Below, in pieces: positions 7,259 to 14,423 of a stretch of 16,869 nt of DNA (within the stretch, counting starts at the first letter, position 1; each line of letters starts with the position of its first letter). This stretch comes from Desulfobulbaceae bacterium UBA5173. Its GTDB lineage: Bacteria; Desulfobacterota; Desulfobulbia; Desulfobulbales; Desulfobulbaceae. Below the pieces are notes generated by a model. The model made no database searches, was not told where the DNA came from, and saw nothing but the letters and a program-made list of their open reading frames with translations. The stretch lies in assembly GCA_002413355.1 (NCBI GenBank), contig DHWV01000079.1:1-16869 (forward strand), in the 5' to 3' direction. Made by a program: the position numbers and the translations under genes.

Positions 7259-8080
7259 ATGAAAATCATGAAACCAGCTATCGTTTTGGATAAAAGCTTT
7301 TTACAGGGTGCTTCAGCCGCTGCAATTCAAAAATTAGCGAGTTCGCACAGACTTGTTATCTCTTGGGCACTCTTCTATGAACTATTAACTTGTGACACGC
7401 GCGGACGGAGAGGATGTTTTTCCAAACTTCCCAAAACGGAGAATCCTGTTGAGTTGGTTGAAAGCATCGGAAAATTAATGAAGATTGAGATCAATATACA
7501 TCAACCAGCAGGAAAGCCTTCCTCACATAAAGAGAATATTCAATTTACATTCAATCCCAAGCTGCTAGCCGATGATTATCAAATGCCTTTGGATTCCCAA
7601 GAGGCCATCAACGAGCATACCAATAGGCTACAATCTGACATCAAGAGATTTATAGACATCGCCAAATCAAATTTAGAACTTTTTCCGAATCTTCTTTCCG
7701 GGAATGACAAGGAGCGTGCTGCTGCATACCGTAGCGCAGAAGAAAAGATAACTGATAAGGTTGCCATGTTGTCCTTTTATGCCCAACTGCAATCTCCAGA
7801 TACTAATATTCCATTTCCACCGCATACTCTTTTAGATGAATCTTGGGCAACTTATCGCTGGCTGCAAGTTCAGATGCTCTTCAGTATTGATCTATTCGTC
7901 CGATATTCTGAAGATATTCTAGAGCAACTTACGCCAAGTATCTCCGAAAAAATCGAACACGACCTCATTGATGCCGAAGTTCTTACACTTGGCTGCTTAG
8001 AGGGCGCGTTCGCGACTCGTGAGAAAAAGCTAATCCAATGGTGGCATCTTTTATGCCCTAATGGAGAGCTATTTCAATGA
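7259..8080 (+). CDS. PIN-like domain protein (putative nuclease)
   Basis: The start of this protein of about 273 residues has a PIN-like pattern: an early aspartate in IVLDKSFLQGAS and a glutamate in ISWALFYELLT. Near the C terminus it has HDLIDAEVLTLGCLEGAFAT followed by REKKL, which resembles the acidic-cluster end of PIN domains (D...D/E...A.ATRDKKL). PIN domains are Mg-dependent RNases; activity here is inferred from these spaced acidic residues. At roughly twice the size of VapC toxins, with a long middle insertion, it is not a standard VapC, and no antitoxin gene lies beside it. Either ATG (7259 or 7268) could be the start; ribosome binding sites are weak. The gene is markedly AT-rich against its neighbours, stands between two copies of the desaturase 3' end and reads against the surrounding strand, all of which suggest acquisition. 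Confidence 0.6.
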   Translation: MKIMKPAIVLDKSFLQGASAAAIQKLASSHRLVISWALFYELLTCDTRGRRGCFSKLPKTENPVELVESIGKLMKIEINIHQPAGKPSSHKENIQFTFNPKLLADDYQMPLDSQEAINEHTNRLQSDIKRFIDIAKSNLELFPNLLSGNDKERAAAYRSAEEKITDKVAMLSFYAQLQSPDTNIPFPPHTLLDESWATYRWLQVQMLFSIDLFVRYSEDILEQLTPSISEKIEHDLIDAEVLTLGCLEGAFATREKKLIQWWHLLCPNGELFQ

Positions 8081-8111
8081 GGGTTAACTCATTCACAACA
8101 GGAACGAAAAT

Positions 8112-8189
8112 CCTCACCCTCTCACATACGCATCCGCATCATTGGCGACAATCACACCATAATTGATCGCGCCCAGCCAGCCGCTCATG
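8112..8189. repeat. Direct repeat partner of 6912-6983
   Basis: This is the 3' end of the intact oxidoreductase gene and is nearly identical to the remnant at 6912-6983, in the same orientation. Together the two copies flank the PIN-like gene. The intact copy carries an extra 6 nt (GCATCC/GCATCA duplication), giving DADAYVRG in place of DAYVRG. Confidence 0.8.
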
Positions 8190-9523
8190 ATAATGCCCAC
8201 TGAGCCGACATGAAACAGCCCGCCCACTTCTTTGAACAGCGAGCGGGAAATATCCAGCCCCTCAAACTTGGTGCCAAAGGAAGTCCCTTTGGTGTGCAGT
8301 GTGTAGCGGTGAAAGGTCTTGGGCGTGGCTGTGGCCACAGTATCTATCTTGGCACGGATTCCGAGAATGTAGCGTTCCAAATCAACCAAGCAGCGTTCCG
8401 CCATCGCCTCTTTTTCCTGCGCGTACGCCTGCACGTCGAGTTTGGCCCAGTCATCGTAATTGGCATTCATTGAGGCGACGACCGTGTAATCAGGATGCTC
8501 AGCAGGCCGTGTTTTCGGATAATAGACCGAAAACGTGCGGCTTTGCGTGTCCATTTTGCGCATTTCCTCGGAAGAAAAATTCTCGGCGGTGGAAGTGAAG
8601 AGCAGGTCGCCGACATCCGGGAACGATTCGCCTTTGCGGATGCCGAAATACACTTGGCACGAAGAATTGTTCACTGCCACCTTGTCGAAACGGCTGAGGA
8701 AATCGTCGCTGAACGCTTCGCGGCCCGCAAGCTGGTCAATGGTGTTGGTGATGCCGGAATTGGAAATCACCGCCTTGGCCGCAATCTCCCGGCCATTCGC
8801 CAGCACGCCGCGCACCTTGCCTTTCTCAACCAGCACTCGCTCGGCCTTCACGCCGGTGCAGATGGTCACGCCGTTTTTTTGCAGCTCATCGGCCATCATT
8901 GCAATCAGCTTGTCCGTACCGCCCTCAAAGGTGAACACGCCCTTGCTCATAAAATTCGAGAAGACAATCCCATAAGTGATGGCTGGTTCGTTGAGGGTGG
9001 AACCGTTGGCGTAAGAGATCGGCTCCATCAGCAGGCGGTGGACATCGGAGCGTCCTGGAAAGAATTTCTCAAACAATTCCCGCGTGGTCATACACTGATC
9101 GTCGTAGAAGTTCATCGCCCTGACCGTGTTGAAGAAATCATCCACCGTGCTGCGCTCGATCTTGAACTGCTCGTGCAGGATGCGGACAAAATCGTCTTTC
9201 GAGAAGGTGGTGGTCAGCGAGAACTGCGGGTTGTCAAAAACGATGTTCTTGAGCTGAACGATGGAATTGAAAATCTCTTTTGACCAGTATTTCTTGCAGG
9301 TTTTCACCATACCGTGCGGAAAGCCGTGCAGGGAGACATCGAAGATATGCCCGCCGCGCTTGAACCAGGCTGCGAGACCGCCGAGATGAATGTGATGCTC
9401 CAGCAGCAGCACGCTGTGGCCGCATTGCGCCAGCCGGTTAGCGCAGGTCATGCCGCCGAGGCCGGAGCCGATGACGATGATGTCGTACGTGTTCTGGACC
9501 TGATTAAAGGAAGTGAATTTCAT
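8114..9523 (-). CDS. CrtI-like FAD-dependent oxidoreductase (desaturase/saturase)
   Basis: The FAD-binding Rossmann motif VIGSGLGGMTCANRL lies near the N terminus, followed by LLLEHHIHLGGLAAWFKRGG, the glycine-rich signature of phytoene desaturase and retinol saturase relatives. The C-terminal FAD-contact segment GLFHVGSVGIIMSGWLGAIN is present. The length, about 469 residues, fits the family. These enzymes add or remove double bonds on long hydrophobic chains. The nearby ACP and ketosynthase genes suggest an acyl-chain or polyene substrate; this is inference, and no phytoene synthase gene is seen. The ATG at 9523 is preferred; an in-frame TTG at 9538 would add five residues and has no better ribosome binding site. 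It shares family and direction with the gene at 11904-13280. A partial copy of its 3' end lies at 6912-6983. Confidence 0.88.
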   Translation of the reverse strand: MKFTSFNQVQNTYDIIVIGSGLGGMTCANRLAQCGHSVLLLEHHIHLGGLAAWFKRGGHIFDVSLHGFPHGMVKTCKKYWSKEIFNSIVQLKNIVFDNPQFSLTTTFSKDDFVRILHEQFKIERSTVDDFFNTVRAMNFYDDQCMTTRELFEKFFPGRSDVHRLLMEPISYANGSTLNEPAITYGIVFSNFMSKGVFTFEGGTDKLIAMMADELQKNGVTICTGVKAERVLVEKGKVRGVLANGREIAAKAVISNSGITNTIDQLAGREAFSDDFLSRFDKVAVNNSSCQVYFGIRKGESFPDVGDLLFTSTAENFSSEEMRKMDTQSRTFSVYYPKTRPAEHPDYTVVASMNANYDDWAKLDVQAYAQEKEAMAERCLVDLERYILGIRAKIDTVATATPKTFHRYTLHTKGTSFGTKFEGLDISRSLFKEVGGLFHVGSVGIIMSGWLGAINYGVIVANDADAYVRG

Positions 9524-9568
9524 AGCAGATATAATCAATTGAAGTTTGTTCCGGCAGGCAGCGGCGGC

Positions 9569-10303
9569 TCACTCCGCCTTGTTTTCCTTGGCCGCCGCCC
9601 GGAATTCATCCAGCTCTTTCTGAAAGCATTCCGGGCAGTAACTGTGCGAGCAGTCGATGTCCCAGCTGCTCTTGAAATAGGATTCGATCCGCATCCACGA
9701 TTTTTCTTCATTCTGCATTTTGCCGCAGACTGGACAGACGAAAATCATCCGATACAACGCGGCGATTTCGCTGATGTCCTCAATCACCAATAGGGCGTGG
9801 TCTTCGCCTTCAAAGGAAAACAAGGAGACGGTGATCATCCCGTACATCTCGCGCTTGCTGCCGTTACGGAGCAGTTCAATCTTGGCTCTGCGGCGCACAA
9901 CTGGATGACCTGCAAAGGCTTTATTGACTGAACCACGGATGATGCAGTTCTTGCATGAGGACGATCTGCCACAGCCTTCCGCAACCTCATCGGAATGGAT
10001 GCAATGTGGATGACCTGCAAAGGCTTTATTGACTGAACCACGGATGATGCAGTTCTTGCATGAGGACGATCTGCCACAGCCTTCCGCAACCTCATCGGAA
10101 TGGATGCAATGGAGAATTTCTCCTGCCCGCCGCCGCAAAATGGTTTCCCGTCCAGCCATGATCAGTTCCGCCGCTGCTGCGTTGTATTCATGAATCCGCA
10201 CGTCGCGATCCACGACAAAAATTAGCGATGGCAGCGCATCAAACACCGCTCGAAGCAGGCTGCGTTCGTTCAGCGTGTTTGATGTGGCATGACGGAAGGG
10301 CAT
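9569..10303 (-). CDS. PAS-domain sensor with duplicated Cys-rich insertion and zinc-ribbon tail
   Basis: A PAS domain begins at about residue 12 (LLRAVFDALPSLIFVVDRDV). Within it is a cysteine-rich unit (HCIHSDEVAEGCGRSSSCKN onward) present twice in exact tandem, at residues 65-99 and 100-134, each with four cysteines. PAS proteins of anaerobic bacteria commonly carry one such unit, and its GCG...C..C pattern suggests metal or redox sensing. The PAS fold resumes after the repeats (MYGMITVSLFSFEGEDHALL). The C-terminal part has C190-x2-C193 and C223-x2-C226 with W203, a zinc-ribbon style also found behind PAS domains. No kinase, cyclase or DNA-binding output is present. The ATG at 10303 is chosen; a TTG at 10357 would overlap the upstream gene. 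The 244-residue protein is probably co-transcribed with the oxidoreductase 45 nt downstream. Confidence 0.8.
   Translation of the reverse strand: MPFRHATSNTLNERSLLRAVFDALPSLIFVVDRDVRIHEYNAAAAELIMAGRETILRRRAGEILHCIHSDEVAEGCGRSSSCKNCIIRGSVNKAFAGHPHCIHSDEVAEGCGRSSSCKNCIIRGSVNKAFAGHPVVRRRAKIELLRNGSKREMYGMITVSLFSFEGEDHALLVIEDISEIAALYRMIFVCPVCGKMQNEEKSWMRIESYFKSSWDIDCSHSYCPECFQKELDEFRAAAKENKAE
9902..10111. repeat. Exact 105-bp in-frame tandem duplication
   Basis: Copies at 9902-10006 and 10007-10111 are identical by eye over all 105 positions. Because 105 is 35 codons, and the junction falls on a codon boundary, the reading frame of the PAS protein is kept. The absence of any mismatch means a very recent duplication or an assembly error. 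Confidence 0.92.
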
Positions 10304-10314
10304 TTTGCGATTAA

Positions 10315-10863
10315 CTACTTGCAACGAGATTTGCAGAGTTGATAATCGTTCCTGCAACGACTGTCACAAGAAGAATCACAGCTTGAGCCGAAACAATAAC
10401 TGCATCCCCTATTGCAATTAACTTTTTCAGAAAAGCAATCTTTCTCGCAAATTCGTTTTGCAAGTTTTCCTTTATTTTTTTCTTGTTCGTTATCTATCGT
10501 ATCAGATTTATTAGCGTATTTTTCAAGTTTATTGCATTCATTTTGATTCCCATTTCTGCACTGTAGCACACGGCAAGCATACAGTTTGTCATTCATGACA
10601 AGATATCGCCTACAAGGGTCTTTTGGGTCTACCCCAACTCGAATGCAAGAATCATCATCCCCTGTTGTACATTTTTGTGTAAACTCTAAAATCATCAACC
10701 TTATTTTTCTTAATTCGTTAAGTTTTGCTTGCATATCCATTAGCTCATTTCTTGCCTTTTCAAGGCTTGATGCAATACTATTGCTTGGATAAATATAACC
10801 AGCAAGAATTAACACGGTTAATATGATGGCATTCAAACTTTTTTTACTCACGATGTAATTCAT
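10315..10863 (-). CDS. Secreted cysteine-rich protein, family unknown
   Basis: I do not recognise a family for this 182-residue protein. An N-terminal hydrophobic segment (LNAIILTVLILAGYIY) is a signal peptide or anchor, with likely cleavage near SIASS. A charged helical part follows, and the remainder holds 16 cysteines; none lies in the signal segment. The last third contains the pattern C-x3-C-x6-C-x3-C twice (CEKDCFSEKVNCNRGC and CDSRCRNDYQLCKSRC), joined by a short stretch rich in C, S and G. This suggests a disulfide-rich or metal-binding extracytoplasmic protein. The ATG at 10863 has a GAGG site at the right distance. The coding region is AT-rich compared with the desaturase genes, which points to transfer. 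The PAS gene starts 12 nt downstream of its stop. Confidence 0.65.
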   Translation of the reverse strand: MNYIVSKKSLNAIILTVLILAGYIYPSNSIASSLEKARNELMDMQAKLNELRKIRLMILEFTQKCTTGDDDSCIRVGVDPKDPCRRYLVMNDKLYACRVLQCRNGNQNECNKLEKYANKSDTIDNEQEKNKGKLAKRICEKDCFSEKVNCNRGCSYCFGSSCDSSCDSRCRNDYQLCKSRCK

Positions 10864-10964
10864 AGCATTCCTCGGTAGGTAGTAAAACTATAAAAAATAT
10901 TAACAAATAACAGTAAGTATCGATAATACAGGGCATTTAACTTCATTAGTGGAATAAAATGAGA

Positions 10965-11222
10965 TCAAACTATCAGATCGTCTAAGGCAACCTTGATCGT
11001 TTGAGACTTCTCATTCTCCCGCTGCGTGACCAGCACACCCAACTCATAGTCTTCAATCCGTTCCAACAATGCTTCGTATGTTTCAGCAGGAATGAGATAT
11101 GCCGCAGGCTTGTTGTTGCTGAGTATTGTAATTGGGCTGCCGTCCGCCTCTTGCAGCAAGGCATTCGGATTTTTTCTCAATTCAGACATGCTGGCTGATA
11201 GTCTAGCTAAAATAGGTTTCAT
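10965..11222 (-). CDS. Phd/YefM-type antitoxin, orphan
   Basis: A protein of 85 residues with the Phd/YefM antitoxin pattern: MKPILARLSASMSELRKNPN, then ADGSPITILSNNKPAAYLIP and ETYEALLERIEDYELG. In this family the N-terminal part binds the operator DNA and the C-terminal tail neutralises a RelE/YoeB- or Doc-type toxin. The tail here (KSQTIKVALDDLIV) is short and acidic-hydrophobic as expected. The usual toxin gene directly downstream is absent: the next 100 nt are non-coding and then comes the cysteine-rich protein gene. A strong AAGGGGA site lies 6-7 nt before the ATG. It may be a toxin-system remnant or may act on a toxin elsewhere. Confidence 0.85.
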   Translation of the reverse strand: MKPILARLSASMSELRKNPNALLQEADGSPITILSNNKPAAYLIPAETYEALLERIEDYELGVLVTQRENEKSQTIKVALDDLIV

Positions 11223-11314
11223 GGTGTGTTCCCCTTAGCTTGTTTTGTAAGATTCAGAAAAAATGGCTTGGCAACGTTGATGATCCAAAATTTGAATTTG
11301 ACATCAAGCCAGTA

Positions 11315-11893
11315 TTAAACCTCAATAGCCACTTCTGGAATGAACAGGAAAGCAACTGCGCCACAGTTCAGCACTACTGTTACCCAAAAGACGAAGCGGA
11401 ACGACTGCTTTTTTGATTTGTGCCGCAATGTCTGCTGGGCAATCAATGCACCTGGCCAGCCGCAGAAAAGAGAAATCAGATGCAGGGTGCTTTCAGACGT
11501 GCGCCACCCTCCGCTTTTCGCTGCCGATTTGTCTTTGGCATACATGAAAAAAGCAAGCAGGCTGGCAATGACATACACGCCGAAGATCAGTCGAGGAATC
11601 TTATTCAGATGAAAAGCGGCAATGGCAATAGCGGCAAGAAACAGTACGGCAATAAGGATTGAGCCAAAGCCGATTCCGCGTCGTTCACCAACAAATAGAA
11701 CATTTGTCGCGCATGGCCGCCCTTTGCTGTCTGAAGATAACGCATAGCTCACTGCCTGATTAAGCTCTGGCCGTCTGCCGCGATTGCTGAATGAGTTGAT
11801 ATGAACAAAAACTTGCCTGCTGGCATCGTCAGGAGTGATGAAACCAAATCCCTTTTCATCATTCCAAGAGGTCAGCGTTCCTTGACTGCGCAT
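11315..11893 (-). CDS. Cold-shock domain/DUF1294 membrane protein
   Basis: Residues 1-70 form a cold-shock nucleic-acid-binding domain with RNP1 (KGFGFITP) and RNP2 (VFVHI). Membrane segments follow: SILIAVLFLAAIAIAAF (about 78-94), LIFGVYVIASLLAFFMYAKD, and a last one near VFWVTVVLNCGAVAFLF. The sequence between (SESTLHLISLFCGWPGALIA, then RHKSKKQSFRFVFW) is the DUF1294 signature. This CSD-DUF1294 fusion is a known architecture of unknown function that tethers a single-strand nucleic-acid-binding domain to the membrane. The 192-residue length is typical and all RNP residues are present. The start ATG lies 10 nt after the stop of the FAD oxidoreductase gene upstream, so the two are probably in one transcript. 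Confidence 0.9.
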   Translation of the reverse strand: MRSQGTLTSWNDEKGFGFITPDDASRQVFVHINSFSNRGRRPELNQAVSYALSSDSKGRPCATNVLFVGERRGIGFGSILIAVLFLAAIAIAAFHLNKIPRLIFGVYVIASLLAFFMYAKDKSAAKSGGWRTSESTLHLISLFCGWPGALIAQQTLRHKSKKQSFRFVFWVTVVLNCGAVAFLFIPEVAIEV

Positions 11894-11903
11894 GAATCCA
11901 ATC

Positions 11904-13280
11904 TCACTTCAGCAGATGCTGATTAACAATCGTCACGCCGCTCAACATGGCCCCGACAATGCCGAGATAGCCTTGATCGGTTCCGGCAATGAATAGATTT
12001 CTCCACGGCGTTTTGCCGCTTTTGATCTTCACTGGGCTGCCATAGACGGCACCAGCGCATTTGCTGGTATAGCGTTCAATGGTCAATGGCGTAAAGCTGT
12101 CTTGGAAAAGCGGGTGTTGGCAGCAATCGCCGAGAATCTTCCTGACTGCCGCCCCCGCCTGCTGGCCGCAAACTTCCTTTAAGCGGAGATATTCAGCCTC
12201 GTCCGCCTGCCGCCAGAGATCGTAGTTGGCCGCATTGGTCACGCGCACTTGGGCTGGGCCGTCGTGCAGCATCCCGTGGAAATTGCCGGGAAAGCAGATC
12301 ACTCCCCACGAAGCGTCAATCGGCCCGCTGGGGCGATGATAAGCCAGCCGCTCCTTCTGGTTGTAAAAAATGATCGTCTTGCCGCTGCGTTCCGGCGGCA
12401 GGCGCAGTTCCGGGAGCAGAGTGATGGTCTCCATGAAGCTCATTCTGCCGGTGTAGCGGCTCGCCTGCAAGGGCCAGCCGCTCATCTCCGCAGTGCCGGG
12501 AATGCCGACCGTGGACAGCACCGCCGCTGCGAACAGCTCCTCGCCACTCTGGAGGCGGATGCCCCGCACTTGCTCGCCTTCATGAAGAATTTGCGCCACC
12601 GGAGCGCGGAAGCGGATTTCGCCGCCAAAGTGCTTGTAGTGCGCCAGCAGCAGTTCCAGCAAGTCCTTGATCGTGCCGGATGGCCGGAAAAAGCCTTCTA
12701 AAAATACGGCCCGGAACATGATCGCAAACTGACCGAGATCCATGTCGTCTTCCTCGGCATTGCCATAGACCATCAGCGGCAGCAGGAGCATGTCCTCCAG
12801 CAGCGGATCGGCCAGACGGCTGCGCAGAAAGGCCCGTGCCGATTGCCAAGGCCGTTCGGCAAAGGGGTCGTAGGCATCAACCTCCTTGACCAAGGCCCGG
12901 AAGCGGTCAATAGCCGCCGGAAAACGGACGGCGATTTCCTCGCAGAGCAGGTTCAGATCATTGGAAAAACGGAGGCTGGTCTGCGGAAAAATCACCTCGG
13001 ATTCAATCTGCTCGTGGGTGGTAAATTCCTTGCGGGATAGCTGGAGCTGACGGAACAGCCGGTTCAGCGGTGCGTGCTTCAGCCCCGGCGGGGCAAAGTT
13101 GGTCATCGCGTGCAGACCGGTTTCCAGCAGATGCCCTTGGCGGAAATAGTACGAGTTGAGGCCGCCGGGCAGACTGTGCTGCTCGACGATTAGGGGCTTC
13201 AGGCCGAAGCGGGCGGCGCGGATACCGGCGGCCAGCCCGGAAAGGCCGCCGCCGATGATGATAAGCTGATGATCAGGCAT
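11904..13280 (-). CDS. Second CrtI-like FAD-dependent oxidoreductase
   Basis: The FAD motif LIIIGGGLSGLAAGIRAARFG begins at residue 6, followed by IVEQHSLPGGLNSYYFRQGH, as in phytoene desaturase relatives. The C-terminal FAD-contact region reads LFIAGTDQGYLGIVGAMLSG. The length is 458 residues. It is clearly related to, but far diverged from, the oxidoreductase at 8114-9523, so the two are not a recent duplication and may catalyse successive steps on one substrate. It lies 77 nt downstream of the acyl carrier protein gene on the same strand; this pairing suggests that the substrate is carried on the ACP or made from an ACP-bound chain (inference). No strong Shine-Dalgarno precedes the ATG at 13280; translation may depend on coupling. 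Confidence 0.88.
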   Translation of the reverse strand: MPDHQLIIIGGGLSGLAAGIRAARFGLKPLIVEQHSLPGGLNSYYFRQGHLLETGLHAMTNFAPPGLKHAPLNRLFRQLQLSRKEFTTHEQIESEVIFPQTSLRFSNDLNLLCEEIAVRFPAAIDRFRALVKEVDAYDPFAERPWQSARAFLRSRLADPLLEDMLLLPLMVYGNAEEDDMDLGQFAIMFRAVFLEGFFRPSGTIKDLLELLLAHYKHFGGEIRFRAPVAQILHEGEQVRGIRLQSGEELFAAAVLSTVGIPGTAEMSGWPLQASRYTGRMSFMETITLLPELRLPPERSGKTIIFYNQKERLAYHRPSGPIDASWGVICFPGNFHGMLHDGPAQVRVTNAANYDLWRQADEAEYLRLKEVCGQQAGAAVRKILGDCCQHPLFQDSFTPLTIERYTSKCAGAVYGSPVKIKSGKTPWRNLFIAGTDQGYLGIVGAMLSGVTIVNQHLLK

Positions 13281-13357
13281 GGCAGGATGCGGGACGGTGA
13301 ATGCCGCCGGGCCGCCCTGCGCCTGAAGGGACGGAACGCTGTTGGCCCGGCCTGCGT

Positions 13358-13609
13358 TCAGGCATCCTTGAGCTTGGGTTCAAGGTAGTTGACGCAGCTC
13401 ATCAGTGTGGCGAGCTGGGGATAATCCTCTTCCGGGATTTGCAGCTTGTGCCGCTTGCGCAGCTCCATGACGATGTCGAGAAAATCCATCGAATCGAGGT
13501 CAAGCTGGTCGCGCAGCGGCTTGTCCTCGTCCAAATTGTCAAACTCAGCCTCGTCGTCTATATCTTGAATAATATCAAGAATCAAATACTTGATGTCATC
13601 ACGGGTCAT
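13358..13609 (-). CDS. Acyl carrier protein
   Basis: This acidic four-helix protein of 83 residues carries the phosphopantetheine attachment motif DLDSMDFLDIVMEL with the modified serine at S40. The N-terminal helix (DDIKYLILDIIQDIDDE) and the PEEDYPQLATL segment fit the ACP fold. It differs from fatty-acid AcpP (usually DSLDTVEL), so it is a dedicated carrier for a specialised pathway. A good ribosome binding site (GAGGA, six nt before the ATG at 13609) is present. Together with the ketosynthase gene and two FAD oxidoreductases on the same strand it defines the biosynthetic locus. It would need a phosphopantetheinyl transferase encoded elsewhere. Confidence 0.92.
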   Translation of the reverse strand: MTRDDIKYLILDIIQDIDDEAEFDNLDEDKPLRDQLDLDSMDFLDIVMELRKRHKLQIPEEDYPQLATLMSCVNYLEPKLKDA

Positions 13610-13672
13610 GACTGTTCCTCAGAAGATGCGTTAGTGGTCGTATATGATGGGAAAAACAGAACAGATTTTTTA

Positions 13673-13921
13673 TTAAGAATTTGCCGGTGTGATTGGAACT
13701 TTCAGCCGCACTGATGACTGCGCCAGTTCCAGCAGATAGCGGAGTGCTTTGTTCACAGCCTCGTCATTGGGAAATGCCTGCGCCACATCGGGTTCAAGTA
13801 GGACGACATTGGATTCTTCTTTGATTTTTTTTGCATACTTGCCTCGGACAATCTCGCCGAAATCTGACCGCTTGTATTCGGGACTCAGCTCATCTGCCGT
13901 TTCTTGTTCAGCCTTCTTCAT
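13673..13921 (-). CDS. Small conserved-type protein, possibly antitoxin-like
   Basis: A soluble protein of about 82 residues with the sequence pattern ELSPEYKRSDFGEIVRGKYA, then NVVLLEPDVAQAFPNDEAVN and KALRYLLELAQ. I recognise this as a widespread small-protein type (EY..SDF....RGKY..., L.PDVA..FP....VN.AL) found in many bacteria, often in accessory DNA. An antitoxin or regulator role is only a guess, and no toxin gene is adjacent. The ATG at 13921 is chosen (GAAGAAG site about 9 nt upstream); a TTG at 13939 would add six lysine-rich residues. The start overlaps the end of the upstream membrane-protein gene by 14 nt, so the two are likely co-translated. Confidence 0.65.
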   Translation of the reverse strand: MKKAEQETADELSPEYKRSDFGEIVRGKYAKKIKEESNVVLLEPDVAQAFPNDEAVNKALRYLLELAQSSVRLKVPITPANS

Positions 13922-14420
13922 GATTTTTTTCTTCTTCAATATCTAATTCTCGAACTGAATCTTGATATATCTCTACTTTTGCATTCTGAATATTCATTGT
14001 GCTTGCCCGCCCCATTTTTTCATATTGTTCTGTTTCGCGTATGCGAATTCTTTGAAGCATAACATAACCAATTATAACCATAAATAAGCCAGAGAAAAAC
14101 AACATCACCTGGGCAGGATTTTTAAATAACAAAAAAATGGTGTCCAAGATAGTTTCAAAAAAAATGCTAAATAAAGATGCAACAAAACCAAACACTATAT
14201 ATAATTTAAAAATTATCTTAGCCGATGATGCACGAGAAGGCAAATCAATCATCTTTGAGGCTTGTTTTATATCCGTTGCTGTCACTTCAATTATATCGTC
14301 ACCAAGCACATATTTAGCGGATACAATTTTCTTCTGCAGTTTAGCAAGAATCTCTAATCTCTTGTAGTTTATATACTCTTCCAAAGCTTTTTTTCCTGAT
14401 TCAGTATAAATAATTTTCAT
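13908..14420 (-). CDS. Two-span membrane protein with histone-fold-like N terminus
   Basis: No named family is recognised. In 170 residues the layout is as follows. The soluble N-terminal region (1-60) has a long predicted helix (KKALEEYINYKRLEILAKLQ to about 39), a short loop and EVTATDIKQASKMI (45-58), which resembles the last loop and helix of a histone fold. Two membrane spans follow, at about 70-88 and 103-122, then a charged tail ending in an acidic cluster. The gene starts 3 nt after the stop of the next membrane-protein gene and shares its AT-rich composition, so both belong to one unit. The N-terminal resemblance is from pattern only; the first histone helix is not obvious here. Confidence 0.6.
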   Translation of the reverse strand: MKIIYTESGKKALEEYINYKRLEILAKLQKKIVSAKYVLGDDIIEVTATDIKQASKMIDLPSRASSAKIIFKLYIVFGFVASLFSIFFETILDTIFLLFKNPAQVMLFFSGLFMVIIGYVMLQRIRIRETEQYEKMGRASTMNIQNAKVEIYQDSVRELDIEEEKNHEEG

Positions 14421-14423
14421 GTC

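Noticed and set aside
8495..9283. Plus-strand open frame of 262 codons opposite the first oxidoreductase
   Set aside because: Antisense to a clear FAD enzyme gene, with no motif of its own.
9902..10111. Tandem repeats considered as a CRISPR array
   Set aside because: The two 105-bp copies abut directly with no spacers and lie in frame in a coding sequence.
11236..11419. Plus-strand open stretch reading WLGNVDDPKFEFDIKPVLNL, considered as a gene fragment
   Set aside because: It reads like protein, but it has no ATG start, is short, and half of it is antisense to the end of the cold-shock/DUF1294 gene.
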